From Closterium sp. NIES-65 (lineage: Eukaryota; Streptophyta; Zygnematophyceae; Desmidiales; Closteriaceae): a DNA stretch of 64,000 nucleotides. Shown here piece after piece: positions 46,982 through 58,021 of this stretch (positions are counted from its first letter, which is position 1; each line of letters starts with the position of its first letter). The notes under the pieces were generated by a model. It saw only the letters and a program-made list of their open reading frames with translations. It did no database searches and was not told where the DNA came from. The position numbers and the translations under genes are program-made. The stretch is taken from NCBI GenBank assembly GCA_948144175.1, contig CANXME010000213.1, forward strand, positions 1,736,001 through 1,800,000. Direction: 5' to 3'.

Positions 46982-48619
46982 TCAAGAAGTGACCAAGTGA
47001 GGCCACGTGGGCACAAGACGTAGCAAAGTACAGAAGCGCTGATGATCACAAGGCGGAAGGGCCTTGGTGAAGATATCAGCAGTGTTGGCCTCAGAGGCCA
47101 CGTAGGTGAGACGGAGCTGACCACGCTGCTGCAGCTCACGAGCAAGGAAGTAGCGGAGAGCAATGTGCTTCGTTCTGTGCTCCAGTCTGTGCTCCCGACA
47201 CAAGGCCAGCATGGCCTTGTTGTCTATGTACAGAACTGGAGGAGAACGAGGCGGCTCTCCTAGGTCAGTCAGCAGGTAGGTGAGCCAGCGAAGCTCCTGT
47301 GCAGCCATGGCCCCTGCGTAGATCTCAGCCTCACAGCTGGAGCTGAGAACAGAAGAAGAGCGGGTAGACCGCCACGAAACAGAGCCGGAGCTAAGGCTGA
47401 AGGTGTAACCCTGTGACGACCGCTGCAGAGCCTGGTCGTCAGCCCAAGAAGCGTCAGCGTGACCTGTGAGGACCACTCGACGTCGCCCTCCAAGCACTAG
47501 CCCCATGCCCGACGTACTACACACGTGGCGCAACACCCTCTTCGCTGGAGCCATGTGCTCTGTTCTATGTCTCCCAGGAGAAACATAGCGTGCCAAGATG
47601 CTAAGAGGGTATGCAAGGTCAGGTCGTGTGCAGGTCATCTGGTACATGAGGCAGCCAACAAGCTCTAGGTACGGGCCACTCGACTCTATGGACTCATTTG
47701 AAGGCAGAGCTGAGAGCGAATGGTGAGTAGACAGAGGAGTGGCCTGAAGCGAGGAGTATGTGAAGTCGAAGCGCTGAAGGACTTGCTGCACCATGTGTGG
47801 CTGAGTCAGGGTAATGGTGCGCTGTGCTCTGTCCCGGGTGATCTGCAAGCCAAGTTGGCTGCGCAGTTCACCCAGGTCTGTGCACGTGTGTCTCTTCTGC
47901 AGCTCGGACTTCACATGGGCGAGTCCAGCAGTGTCAGCAGTGGCAAAGACCAAGTCGTCGTCGTACACGAGGATGTAGAACGGCGGCAAAGAGGTGTCGG
48001 TGTGCGGAAACAGTGACGGGTCGGCTGTAGAAGGAGCAAACCCAAGAGCCGCAAGTATATTCCTCAGTGTGTCGTGCCACTCACGGGGCGCCTGGCAGAG
48101 ACCGTAGACTAGCCGCCGGAGGCTCCATTTGGTACCAGGAGGAAACGACCCCGTGAAGCTAGGTGGGCGGCGCAGCCAGATCTCCTCGTGCAGGCTGCCC
48201 TGCAAGAAAGCAGTGCTGAAGTCAAGAGAGTGAAGCTCGTAGTCGCGCCGAGCGGCTATGTGCAGCAGCACCCAAAGAGTGGTCATCTTCGGGGTGGGAG
48301 AGAAGGTCTGAAAGAAGTCAACTCCCTGCCGCTCACTGACCCCTCGAGCCACGTAACGGGCCTTGAAGACAGGCGGAGAACCCGGCGGCCGCTTCACCCT
48401 GAAAATCCACATGCCACTGACGATGTTCGCCCCAGGTGGGGGAACCTCGTCGACGTAGGTGCCTGTGGACTTCCAGGAAGCCATCTCTGCGTCCATGGCT
48501 GACTGCCACTGAGAGGAGTAGGGACCCTCGATCGCGTCAGCGTACGATCGAGGAGTCGGGATGTCTTGTGCATCCGGGTCTCCCTCAGGGGCATTCAGCT
48601 TGGACACGAGATTAGGCAA
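46982..48619 (-). CDS. Copia-I reverse transcriptase-RNase H, long open frame (545 aa)
   Basis: The best preserved pol end in the window. RT: MDAEMASWKSTGTYVDEV, MWIFRVKRPPGSPPVFKARY, ARGVSERQGVDFFQTF, HSLDFSTAFLQGSLHEEIW, active-site box YDDDLVFAT. RNase H: GHADASWADDQALQRSSQGY, SSCEAEIYAGAMAAQELRW, LYIDNKAMLALC, IALRYFLARELQQRG, ANTADIFTKALPPCDHQRFC, normal end at TGA. It shares YDDD and GVSERQ with the Copia-O/P frame, so both belong to one subfamily. Upstream it is closed by the TAG at 48649-48647. Confidence 0.9.
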   Translation of the reverse strand: MPNLVSKLNAPEGDPDAQDIPTPRSYADAIEGPYSSQWQSAMDAEMASWKSTGTYVDEVPPPGANIVSGMWIFRVKRPPGSPPVFKARYVARGVSERQGVDFFQTFSPTPKMTTLWVLLHIAARRDYELHSLDFSTAFLQGSLHEEIWLRRPPSFTGSFPPGTKWSLRRLVYGLCQAPREWHDTLRNILAALGFAPSTADPSLFPHTDTSLPPFYILVYDDDLVFATADTAGLAHVKSELQKRHTCTDLGELRSQLGLQITRDRAQRTITLTQPHMVQQVLQRFDFTYSSLQATPLSTHHSLSALPSNESIESSGPYLELVGCLMYQMTCTRPDLAYPLSILARYVSPGRHRTEHMAPAKRVLRHVCSTSGMGLVLGGRRRVVLTGHADASWADDQALQRSSQGYTFSLSSGSVSWRSTRSSSVLSSSCEAEIYAGAMAAQELRWLTYLLTDLGEPPRSPPVLYIDNKAMLALCREHRLEHRTKHIALRYFLARELQQRGQLRLTYVASEANTADIFTKALPPCDHQRFCTLLRLVPTWPHLVTS

Positions 48620-48646
48620 AGCAGCAGCAAAACACTCAAACTCCTC

Positions 48647-49330
48647 CTACCTGTCCTCAAGGACGTCCGTGCTAAGAGCACACTCACCCCGGACGGAAAG
48701 AGGACAGACAGACTCAGACTCAGCAACAAGACTACCGGCGTAGTCTAGACGACAGCGAGCAGCAAAGTCGACAAGCTCACCAACTAATGCAGACGCAGCA
48801 GTGGACTCAAACGAAGGGTCAGTGACAATAGTAGCCAGGAGATGCGTGACAGTAGGACTGGCAATACGAAGAGAGTCAGACTCCGGGTCAGCAAGAAGAG
48901 GAAGAGAGGACTCTGGAGGAGAGGGCAACGAGACACGTAGAGGAGCAGTGGAAGGACGGAGTGCCATCTGGTGTGTGCCTGGGACCGCAGGAGGACGCCG
49001 ACGCGGAACACGACTACTAGTGCGAGCAGCACGAACAGGCAACGCAGGACGAGACGCAGGCTCAGGATGCTCAGCAAGACCTTCAGTAGGACCAGTGTAG
49101 GGAGAAGGAGCAGGCACGGGGAGGCGGGCTGTAAATGTGACTGCGACTGGACAGGCTGTGGACACTCTAAGGGAGGAGCAGGACCAGTAGAAGGCAGGAG
49201 ACCAAGAACCTGCTCAAGGAGCGGAACGAAGTTCGGCCGCGGCCGCTCAGCGCCTCCTGAAACAGCAGGGACAGCACCAGTACCCCCAGCGGCAGCACCA
49301 GCGCCAGCGGTACCTCTAGCTCTAGCAGCG
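48647..49330 (-). pseudogene. Copia-I pre-RT region
   Basis: Frame 49165-48647: RLPVPAPSPYTGPTEGLAEH, GTHQMALRPSTAPLRVSLPS, SFESTAASALVGELVDF, STDVLEDR then TAG, the same codon as in Copia-O/P. The Pro/Gln-rich start has a frameshift near 49125. Confidence 0.8.
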
Positions 49331-50107
49331 CCAACTCAGCACCCTCAGGAGTACTAGCGCCAGCAGCACCTCTAGCACCAACACCACCACCAGCACCAGT
49401 ACCTCAAGCAGCACCCGCAACACGTAAAGTAGGACCAACTCCAGCAGCCCTTGCAGCATCCCCAGTCCCAGCAGCTCTTGTACCGCGAGCGCCGACCCTA
49501 GGGTTAGTAGTAATAGTAGCACCTCCAGCTCCAGCAGCAAGGCTCCAGCGCCGGGCAAACCACTCGCGCAGCTCCTGTGGAAAGGGTAGCTCCCGCCGAG
49601 ACGAAGCACCCGAAGGACCCCCAGACCCAGCACCGCTAGAGGCCACACGAGCAGACCCAGCACCCCCAGGCTCCGCACCCCAAGGCTCAGCACCCCCAGG
49701 CTCTGCACCCCCAGGCTCTGCAACCCCAAGCTCAGCACCCCCAGGCTCAGCACCCCCAGACTCAGCACCCCCACGCTCAGCACCCCTTGCAGCATCAGGG
49801 TCAACAGCTAACTCGATAGGCTCGACTGCGTCTACCTGGGACACACCTTATGGGGCAGGACCCTGAGAGGGGAGAAGGTCTACTGGGAAGGGACGTAGCG
49901 CAAGGAAGAGCGGCGGCGGGGGGAGGGGCGCAGTGCGGTAGGCGAAGAGACGGTAGTACGGTACCGACTCGTCAAAGGTGACGTCATGGTAGGACAGAAC
50001 ACGGCGCGAGGTGGGGTGGTAAAACTGCCAACTAGGCGCGTTAGGGGGGAAGCCAAGGAAGACGTAGGGAACAGCACGGGGGACAACTTGTCCGCAGACA
50101 AGTCGCG
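49331..50107 (-). pseudogene. Copia-I linker and integrase C-terminal end
   Basis: 50107-49848 encodes the end of integrase (SADKLSPVLFP in one frame, PSWQFYHPTSRRVLSYHDVT and YRLFAYRTAPLPPPPLFLAL in another). 49844-49404 encodes SQVDAVEPIELAVDPDAARG, AEPGGAE repeats, RELPFPQELREWFARRW and a Gly/Ala tract. Integrase sequence stops abruptly at about 50107 (TTGTCCGCAGACAAGTCGCG), where the foreign piece begins; the catalytic core of I is absent. Confidence 0.8.
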
Positions 50108-50601
50108 GAAAGCTCGTTGGGGGCTTCAACTTTGTGTGTCGCTGGAGAGCAAGGGCTGGGAGGTGCTCGAACTGACCGACAACAAGGTGGTCATATTGGT
50201 CGAGGTGATAATCTAGGAGATGCTTTCGCTTGAGGTGTGAAAGGCCAAGTATGGGCCGATGTCAGGGCAGACGCATGCACACCCACCGACGGACACCTCG
50301 ACGGTGACGGTCCCACTGCTTGCGGAAGTCGACGAGCCTGCTGATGAGGATGTTGTGAAGGTTCTTGCACCTTTCCCTGTTCTTCCTCCTCCCTCCCCTG
50401 TTGCAGATCGACATGCGTCGACACCTTTGTGGGCCACCGGCGATGAGGGGAGCCTTGAGGCGTCTCCTGTGGCTCTGACCAGTGGCATCGCCGGCGGTCG
50501 ACACGGCGCCAAGCTTGTCGACCAGGACCGGAAGCCGTCGTCGATAGGGAGCACCAAATAGGTGAGCCGGTCGATCAAGAGGCAACAGCGGGGGTACAGT
50601 C
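50108..50601 (+). pseudogene. Foreign fragment, probably pol spacer of another copia family
   Basis: The plus frame reads LQLCVSLESKGWEVLELTDN, KVVILVEVII, and, after a stop, MSGQTHAHPPTDTSTVTVPL, LAEVDEPADEDVVKV, LAPFPVLPPPSPVADRHAST and VALTSGIAGGRHGAKLVDQD. The acidic, Pro-rich character and the phrase on residues changing at the end of integrase suggest the integrase-RT spacer of a different copia element; this is resemblance from memory, not a search. It has no LTR and no duplication, so it is a leftover of a larger insertion. Confidence 0.4.
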
Positions 50602-50732
50602 TGACGAGAAATGAGAATGGATGAATGAACTATGCAACTATTGGGTACAAGTACTAACCCTAATTGGGTTGTACCCCTTATGGGCTACCCCACTACAGCC
50701 TACACAAATGTATAAGCTATAATGTTGTGACA
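50602..50732 (-). repeat. Copia-K 3' LTR
   Basis: 131 bp; plus strand TGACGAGAAATG to TGTTGTGACA, followed by CACCCCCATAGGCAAAG. It is near to the Copia-B LTR and to the solo LTR at 388-520. Confidence 0.9.
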
Positions 50733-50931
50733 CACCCCCATAGGCAAAGTGGGGGAGAACAAGTGGTCACAAGACCAGTCAAGCAAAGCAAAGCAAGCTC
50801 AGTGTGGATCACAAAGTCACCACACAGTCCGAGCACAAGAGTAAGGCCACAAGGCCAATTCACATGCAAGATCATATATATAAGAGTAAACAAGCAACTA
50901 CAGGTATAGAAAGAGGACAGCACAAACAAGA

Positions 50932-51480
50932 TCAAGAAGTGAGCAAGTGAGGCCAGGTAGGCACAAGACGTAGCAAAGTACAGAAGCGCTGATGATCACA
51001 AGGCGGAAGGGCCTTGGTGAATATATCAGCAGTGTTCGCCTCAGATGCCACGTAGGTGAGGCGGAGCTGACCACACTGCTGCAGCTCACGAGCCAGGAAG
51101 TAGCGGAGAGCAATGTGCTTCGTTCTGTGCTCCAGTCTGTGCTCCCAACAAAAGGCCAGCATGGCCTTGTTGTCTACGTACAGAATTGGAGGAGAACGAG
51201 GCGGCTCTCCTAGGCCAATCAGCAGGTAGGTGAACCAGCGTAGCTCCTGTGCAGCCATGGCCCCTGCGTAGATCTCAGCCTCACAGCTGGAGCAGAGAAC
51301 AGAAGACGAGCAGGTAGACTGCCACGAAACAGAGCCGAAGCCAAGGCTGAAGGTGTATCTCTGTGACGTCCGCTGTAGAGCCTGGTCGTCCGCCCAAGAA
51401 GCGTCCGCGTGCCCTGTGTGGACTAATCGACGTCGCCTCCAAGCACTAGCCCCATGCCCAACGTACTGCACACGTAGCGC
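50932..51480 (-). pseudogene. Copia-K RNase H
   Basis: GHADASWADDQALQRTSQRY, SSCEAEIYAGAMAAQELRW, LYVDNKAMLAFC, IALRYFLARELQQCG, ANTADIFTKALPPCDHQRFC. It is in frame 51471-50932, one frameshift (GGAGGCGACGTCGAT, near 51435) away from RT. Confidence 0.86.
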
Positions 51481-52460
51481 AACACCCTCTTCGCTGCAGC
51501 CATGTGCTCTGGTCTGTGTCTCCCAGGAGCAACATAGCGTGCTAAGATGCTAAGAGGGTATGCAAGGTCAGGTCGTGTGCAGGTCATCAGGTACATGAGG
51601 CAGCCAGCAAGCTCTGGGTACGGGCCACTCGACTCTACGGACTCATCCGAAGGCAGAGCTGAGAGCGAGTGGCGAGTAGACAAAGGAGTGGCCTGAGGCG
51701 AGGAGTACGTGAAGCTGAAGCGCTGAAGGACCTGCTGCACCATGTGTGACTGAGTCAGGGTAATGGTGCGCTGTGCTCTGTCCCGGGTGATCTGCAAGCC
51801 AAGGTAGCTTCGCAGTTCACCCAAGTCTGTGCACGTGTGTCTCTTCTGCAGCTCGGACTTCAAGTGGGCAAGTCCAACAGTGTCAGCAGTGGCAATGACC
51901 AAGTCCTCGACGTACACAAGGATGTAGAACGGCGGCCAAGAGGTGTCGGTGCGCAGAAACAGCGACGGGTCGGTAGTAGAAGGAGCAAACCCAAGAGCCG
52001 CAAGTGTAGTCCTCAGTGTGTCATGCCACTCACGGGGCGCCTGGCGGAGACCGTAGACTGGCCGCCGGAGGCTCCATTCGGTACCAGGAGGAAACAACCC
52101 AGTGAAGCCAGGAGGGCGGCGCAGCGAGATCTCCTCATGCACTCTGCCTTGCAAGAAAGTAGTGCTGAAGTCAAGAGAGTGAAGCTCGTAGTCGCGCTGA
52201 GTGGCTATGTGCAGCAGCACCCAAAGAGTGGTCATCTTCGGGGTGGGAGAGAAGGTATGAAAGTAGTCAACTCCCTGCCGTTGACTGAAGCCTCAAGCCA
52301 CATAACGCGCCTTGAAGACAGGCGGAGAACCCGGCAGCCGCTTCACCTTGAAAACCCACATGCCACTAACGATGTTCGCCCGAGGTGGGGGAACCTCGTT
52401 GACATAGGTGCCAGTGGACTTCCCGTAAGCCATCTCTGCGTCCATGGCTGACTGCCACTA
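51423..52460 (-). pseudogene. Copia-K reverse transcriptase
   Basis: 52451-52240 has MDAEMAYGKSTGTYVNEV, MWVFKVKRLPGSPPVFKARY and a stop before GFSQRQGVDYFHTF. Frame 52235-51423 has HSLDFSTTFLQGRVHEEIS, FYILVYVEDLVIATAD where YVDD is YVED (catalytic Asp to Glu), ELQKRHTCTDLGELRSYLG and the connection. A single small frameshift then leads to RNase H. Confidence 0.86.
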
Positions 52461-52499
52461 TGAGGAGTAGGGATCCTCGATCGCCTCAGCGTACGATTG

Positions 52500-53115
52500 A
52501 GGAGTCGGGATGTCTAGTGCATCTGAGTCTCCCTCAAGGGCAATCAACGTGGACACGAGATGGGGCAAAGCAGCCGCAAAGCACTGGAACTCCTCTTGCT
52601 TGTCCTCAAGGACGTCCGTGCTAAAAGCACACTCACCCCCGATGGACGGAGGGCAAACAGACTAAAACTCAGCAACGAGACTGGTAGCGTAGTCTAGACG
52701 ACAGCGAGCAGCGAAGTCGACAAGCTCAACAACCAAGGCAGACGAAGTAGTGGACTCAAAGGAAGGGTCAGTGACAACAGTAGCAAGAAGGCGCGTGACC
52801 GAAGGACTAGCAGCACGAAGGGAGTCAGACTCCAGGTCAGCAAGATAAGGAAGAGAGGACTCTGGAGGAGACGGCAACGGGACACGCAGAGGAGCAGTGG
52901 AAGGACGCAGTCACATCTAGTGTGTGCCGGGGACCGTAAGAGGACGCGGACGCGCAGCATGACGACTAGTGCGAGCAGCACGAACAGGGGACGCAGGACA
53001 AGACGCACGCTCACGACGCTCAGCAAGACCTCCAGAAGGACCAGTGTTGGGAGAAGGAGCAGGTAGAGGGGAGGCGGGCTGTAAGTGTGACTGCGACTGG
53101 ACAGGCTGTTGACAC
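52500..53115 (-). pseudogene. Copia-K pre-RT region
   Basis: Frame 52877-52662 gives PYLADLESDSLRAASPSVTR, SFESTTSSALVVELVDF and RCRLDYATSLVAE, then TAG in place of Ser/Glu. Further frame 52620-52500 carries DKQEEFQCFAAALPHLVSTL. The ATG of MALRPS is changed (CACATC on the plus strand gives DVTASFH-like reading). Confidence 0.75.
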
Positions 53116-53116
53116 T

Positions 53117-53870
53117 CTAAGGGAGGAGCAGGATGAAGAGAGGGCGGGAGACCAAGAACTTGCTCCAGGAGCGGAACGAAGTACGGCCTCGGCCGCGCAG
53201 CGCCTCCTGAACTAGGGAGGATGGCACCAGTACCCCAAGCAGCAGTACTAGCGCCAGTAGCACCTCCAGCTCCACCAGTGCCAACTCCAGCACCCTCAGA
53301 AGCACCAGTGCCAGCAGCACCACCAGCGCCAACACCCCCAACAGCTCCAGCTCCAGCAGCACCAACTCCAGTAGGATCGTCAGCACCAGCAGCCTCAGCA
53401 GCACACCTAGACGCACCAGCGCCAGTAGAAACACCAACGCCAACACCCCTAGCAGCTCAATTTCCAGTAGCACCAGTACCGCCAGTAGCTCCAGCAGGAC
53501 CAACTCCAGTAGCCCCAGCAGCACCCTCAGTCTCAGCAGCACGTCTCCAGCGGCGGGCAAACCACTCACGAAGCACCGCCTGCGGCCACACGAGCAGACC
53601 CAGCGCCCCCAGGCTCGGCACCCCCAGGCTCCGCACCTGGACGCTCCGCACCCCCAGGCTCCGCACCCCAAGACCCAGCACCCCCAGTCTCAGCACCCCC
53701 AGACTCAGCACCCCCAGTCTCAGCACCCCCGGTCTCAGCACCCCCAGTCTAAGCACCCCCTGACCCGGCACCCGCAGGCTCAGCACCTCTAACAGCACCA
53801 GAGTCAACAACTACCTAGACAGGCTCGACTACGTCTACCTGGGACACACCTGACGGGGCAGGACCCTGAC
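53117..53870 (-). repeat. Copia-K Gly/Ala linker
   Basis: Plus-strand CCCCCAGACTCAGCA and CACCCCCAGGCTCCG units at 53600-53780, then a Gly/Ala-coding tract 53560-53220. The PLSPQELREW motif is lost: only LREWFARRWRRAAE remains (about 53575-53535), which marks a deletion inside the linker. Confidence 0.75.
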
Positions 53871-53882
53871 GGGGGAGGGGGT

Positions 53883-55071
53883 CTACCTGGGGAGGACCTG
53901 GTGCAAGGAAGAGCGGTGGGGGGGGGAGAGGCGCAGTGCGGTAGGGGAAGAGACGGTAGTAAGGTACCGACTCGTCAAAGGTGACGTCTTGGGAGGACAG
54001 AACACGGCGAGAGGTAGGGTGGTAATACTACCAGCCAGGCGCGTCAAGGGGGAAGCCAAGGAAGACGCAGGGAACCGCACGGGGGGACAGCTTGTCCGCA
54101 GACAAGTCGCGGACAAACGCCCGAGATTCCCAGACCCGAAACGCAGACGCATCGCCAACCTTCCCGGTCCACCGCAAGGCGGGGGAGGTCTCTGGCAAGG
54201 AGACCCGGGGCTGAAGGTTGAGCTGATGCGCGGCGTACTGAACCGCAAACGGCCACAGAAAATGGGGGGCAGCCGCATGCATCATGGACGTACGAGCGAC
54301 GTCCATGACCATGCCAATGCGGCGCTCAGCAATCCCATTTTGCTGTGGAGAGGCCGGAAGCGTGAAGGTCTGCCGGATGCCCTGTGCACGACAAATTGCT
54401 CCTAGACGGACAGAGGAAAACTCCCCGCCTCTGTCGGAGTGCAGACGCAGAACAGGAAAGTCCGAGCCGGAACTCTCTCTAAGCTGGAGACGAGCTGCGC
54501 GGATCCAGTCGATCAACACCTCAGTGACGTCACCCTTGCTGCGCAAGGGGAAGACTATGGTGTAAAGCGAGTAGCTGTCAACCACCAGTAGGAAGTACCG
54601 CTCGCGCCCCTGCCCACTGACGCGGGCTGGGCCCCACACGTCCATGTGGAGAGTCTGCAGCAGAGCCTCTGTCGGAGGAAACTCGGAGGAGTGAAGGGCG
54701 GCGCGCTGACGCCCCTCGACGCAGGGGACACAGGTAGGGCCAGGCCCCGGAGGAAGGGGAGGGAGAGACCGAGAGAGACCAGACACAAGGACACGGGAGG
54801 CCATGCCTTGGAGACGAGGCAAGGAGGGGTGACCAAGGTGGTGGTGCTAGAGAGTCTGGTGGGACAGCAGACGACACGAGTAGTGAGCAGACTCAGGACC
54901 AGACCTGGACGCCGCAACAAACACCTGACTCGACGCATCTACCTTGGCAGACTCAGTAGCAAGAGGAGACTCAGTAGTAAGGGTGTACAGGCTCGACCCT
55001 GGCCGACGGGTGAACGTGGCCAAGTGTCGGCCTATCCGAGCACACGTGCAGTGGGTCACTAGCTGACTCAC
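53883..55071 (-). CDS. Copia-K integrase, core with complete D-D-35-E
   Basis: Frame 54822-54028 (264 aa) carries CVPC (residues 31-34), LHMDVWGPARVSG (Asp 61), VVDSYSLYTIVFPL, LHSDRGGEFSS (Asp 130), SPQQNGIAERRIGM (Glu 166), that is Asp-X35-Glu, then HFLWPFAVQYAAHQLNL, VGDASAFRVWESRAFVRDLS and PCVFLGFPLDAPGW before a stop (Tyr/Gln lost). It is the only integrase core here with all three residues in one frame. The upstream HH part (RHLATFTRRPGSSLYTL, then LLSHQTL) lies in frame 55071-54847, with a short deletion near 54848. Confidence 0.88.
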
Positions 55072-55080
55072 AGGAGTGAA

Positions 55081-55790
55081 CTAGTCAACCCCCCTATCTT
55101 GTAGGTGAGCTCCACTCACCAAGTGCGTAGAGAACGAGGGGAGGTAGAGACCAGACAGGGTGCCAGAGGGGGCTTTTGGGCACGGTAGGACAGTGGAGAA
55201 GCTAACAAGGATAGGACCCCCAGAGGGGCCTGCCTGGGAGACTCCAACCGGCCGACTGAGCGGCGTAAGAGTGGTGTGGTCTCGAAAGAAGGAGCGGGAC
55301 GCACCGGAGTCCAGGGTGAAGGTGTGGAAGGCCTGAGCCGACGTAGTACCTGAGAGAGCAGACTCACCAGCACCTGGGGCAGCAGACGCACTGGCGCCTC
55401 GGGCAGCAGACGCACTAGCACATAGAGCAGCAGTCTCACCAGCACCTAGAGCAGCGGCCTCAATGCCCGGGTCAGGCGGTACACACAGGTAACTGTCACC
55501 CGCAACACTATTATCAACAGCATACATGGAAACAAGAATAGCATCAAAATCAAGATCAAAGATAACAACCCCGGCCTTAGACAGATCTCCCCAGCGAGGG
55601 ATCTCTGACGCCTCAGGGAACTGGCAACGCCACGCGTCCGTCAGGCGACCAAAGCAGCACTGGGTGGAGTGCGGGCCTCCGCACTACTCACCAGCTCGGT
55701 CGCCGGTACGGAGGACGTAAGCGCAGGGACCAAAACCCCCACCGCGCTGACGCGCAGTGTACCACTAACGAAGTTACTGAGGGGACAGGG
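55081..55790 (-). pseudogene. Copia-K protease and zinc-finger-like motif
   Basis: Frame 55527-55081: MYAVDNSVAGDSYLCVPPDP, an Ala/Gly repeat, HTFTLDSGASRSFFRDHTTL with an intact DSGAS, and LYLPSFSTHLVSGAHLQD. Upstream (55770-55640) LSPQ-LREW, CAYVLRTGDRAGE-stop-CGGPHSTQCCFGRL carries the Cys/His motif with one TAG. Confidence 0.82.
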
Positions 55791-55839
55791 TCACACCACT
55801 CCACTGCTGCTGGCGCGGACCACCACCTGAGCCACTCCT

Positions 55840-56871
55840 CTACGCAGAGTCGCGACCCGCTCCACCGCCACCGCCGCCGCCGCCGCCTCCGCCACCTCCT
55901 CCACCTCCGCCTCCTCCGCCACCTCCGCCGCCTCCGCTCCCTCTGCCACCTCCACCGCCTCCGCCTCCTCCACTGCTGCCGCCGCCGCCACCACCTCCGG
56001 CACCACTCCCACCACCACCCTCACTCCCTCCACTGCCTCCACCACCACCTCCACCGCCCCCTCCAGCCCCTCCAGTGCCCTTGCCCCCCTTGCCCCTGCC
56101 GGTGCGGCGTTTCCGGCTTGGGGCAGACGCAACGCCGACCGACTCAAAACAAACGAGGCCGGCCGCAGCAGCAGAGGAAACAGAGGGCAAGAGGGGGGAG
56201 GGAGAACACCCCTCAAAGACGGGGGTGCGAGGGTCACCACGAGAGGCTCCTACAACGACTATGCTCTTCTCTATCGCTAGGAGGGCCTTCTCGAGGAGGT
56301 CAACGGTGAGAGTGGTGGGGAAAACTAAGAGGAAGTGGTCCCTTACTACGCGGAGAGAGTCATGGAGCCGGGTGACTATATAGTAGAGGGTGATGTTCAT
56401 GGGGGGGGGGTTCTTGGCGCAGAACTCAGCAGGAAGCGCAGCGCGGTGGCGAGTGTCACTAGTGCGGAGGTGCGTAATGAGGTCAGCGACAGTGGGAAAG
56501 GCAGCAAGGTCAGGGAAGAGGTACAGTAGCATGAGGCGGCTCAGTGCAGCAGTGGCAGGGGAAGAGTAGCGTGCAACTACAACGCCGTACAAGGTCTGAG
56601 CACTCTTGTACTGGCTAAAGTGTGCACGCTCAGTGGTCGGTAAGTGGCGGCGCACAGCAAGGCGAGCAGCAGCATCGCGCGTGGCCCACTATAAGCGAAC
56701 AGTGGCGTCAGCATCAGTAGCAGGGGCTGGAGAGGCACCAGACGTGAGGTCAAACAGGGAGAGGCCGTCTGCCCTATCGCACTGGAGAAACAGCTGGAGG
56801 TCATCGACCGAGACCTCAAAGTCAACGGCACGGCCCTCAGCATCAAAAGTGAGGATACTGGGGGTAGCCAT
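55840..56871 (-). pseudogene. Copia-K Gag, one stop
   Basis: MATPSILTFDAEGRAVDFEV starts at 56871. A TAG after ADATVRL (56691-56689; CAG in others) is the only break; the same frame runs on through HLPTTERAHFSQYKSAQTLY, FCAKNPPPMNITLYYIVTRL (10 G on the plus strand, in frame), LLEKALLAIEKSIVVVGASR, a basic patch KRRTGRGKGGKG and a long Gly tract (55870-56090 on the plus strand as CCTCCGCC runs). It stops at AGRDSA. Confidence 0.85.
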
Positions 56872-57918
56872 GACTGTAGTGGCCTAGGAGGAAGTGAGCT
56901 CACCAGTCCGAGGAAGGAGGGGCCGGGGAGCACCGGTAGGAACAGCAGCTGCTAGATAGTAGGGCGGCTTGGCGGCAGGGCGGCTCGGCTGCAGGGCGGC
57001 TCGGTGGCAGGGCGGCTCGGTTACTGGGCGGCTCGGCTGCTGGGCGGCTCGGCTGCTCGGTAGGCGGGCGGCTCGGCAGCGGCTCGGTCGCCGGGCGGCG
57101 GAGCGGTGATGGGGCCGCTAGGGTAGGGCAACGGGGCCGCGGGTGACGGCGACAGGGTCATAGTTGGCGGCGACGGGGTCGCAGGTGGCGGTGGGGCCGC
57201 AGGTGGCGGCGGGGCCGCAGGTGGCGGCGGGGCCGTAGAGGGGCCGAGACGGGGCCGAAAGGGGCCTAAGCGGGGCCAAAAGGGGCCTAGACGGGGCCGA
57301 AAGGGGCCTAGACGGGGCCGAAAGGAGGCCTAGACGGGGCCGCAAGGGGCGTAGATGGGGCCGCAGAGGGGCCAAAACGGGGTCGTAAGGGGCTAGACGG
57401 GGCCGCGGAGGGGCCTAGACGGGGCCGCGGAGGGGTCTGAACGGGGCCGTAAAGGGGCCAGACGAGGCCGCGGAGGGGCCTAGACGGGGCCGCAAGGGGC
57501 CTAGACGGGGCCGCGGAGGGGCGGTAAGGGGCCTAGGCGGGGCCCTAAGGGGCCGTAAGGGGCTAGACGGGGCTGCAGAGGGGCCTAGGCGGGGCCGCAA
57601 GGGGCCTAGACGGGGCCGCGGAGGGGCCTTAAGGGCCTAGGCGGGGCCGTAAGGTGCCGTAAGGGCGGCGCGAGGGGCCTTAGAGGGCGACGCGAGGGGC
57701 CGTAGGGGGCCGTAAGGAGCCCTAAGGGCGGCGCGAGGGGCCTTAGAAGGCGGCGCGAGGCGCCATAAGGGCGGCCAAAGGGGCCACTAAGGGCGGCTCG
57801 AGGGTAGGTAGGGCACACGAAACGCGACTCGGGTAGGAGTGAAGCACGCTCCGGGCATGGAAAAAAAATCGTGGTGGGCCCTAGGCAACATTCCCACTAG
57901 GGAACCTGCTCGATACCA
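56872..57918 (-). repeat. Copia-I/K leader and PBS
   Basis: 56960-57080 has CGGCTCGGCTGCTGGGCGG units. 57120-57790 has GGGGCCTAGACGGGGCCG units. 57840-57904 is the conserved leader start. PBS complement CCTGCTCGATACCA is at 57905-57918. Confidence 0.78.
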
Positions 57919-58021
57919 TGATGAGAAACGAGAATGATTGAAAGAGTTGGGTACAAGTACTAACCCTAATTGGGCTACCCACTACAGCCTACACAACTGT
58001 ATGAGCTATAATGTTCTGACA
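57919..58021 (-). repeat. Copia-I/K 5' LTR
   Basis: 103 bp; same ends as 46655-46782, with two internal deletions (after GATTGAA and in GGG-CTACC) that remove the left half of the dyad. TAGGC follows at 58022-58026. Confidence 0.88.

Larger units (their letters stand above)
46655..58021 (-). mobile_element. Copia-I/K: recombinant copia with a foreign fragment inside
   Basis: The outer LTRs 46655-46782 (128 bp) and 57919-58021 (103 bp) share ends TGATGAGAAACG and TGTTCTGACA and are flanked by TAGGC. Inside are two successive 3' halves: I (46783-50107, RNase H to the integrase end) and, beyond a foreign piece (50108-50601) and a second 3' LTR (50602-50732), K with a full set of domains to 57904. 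Only one 5' LTR exists. Nested insertion and later recombination between copies explains it. Confidence 0.75.
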
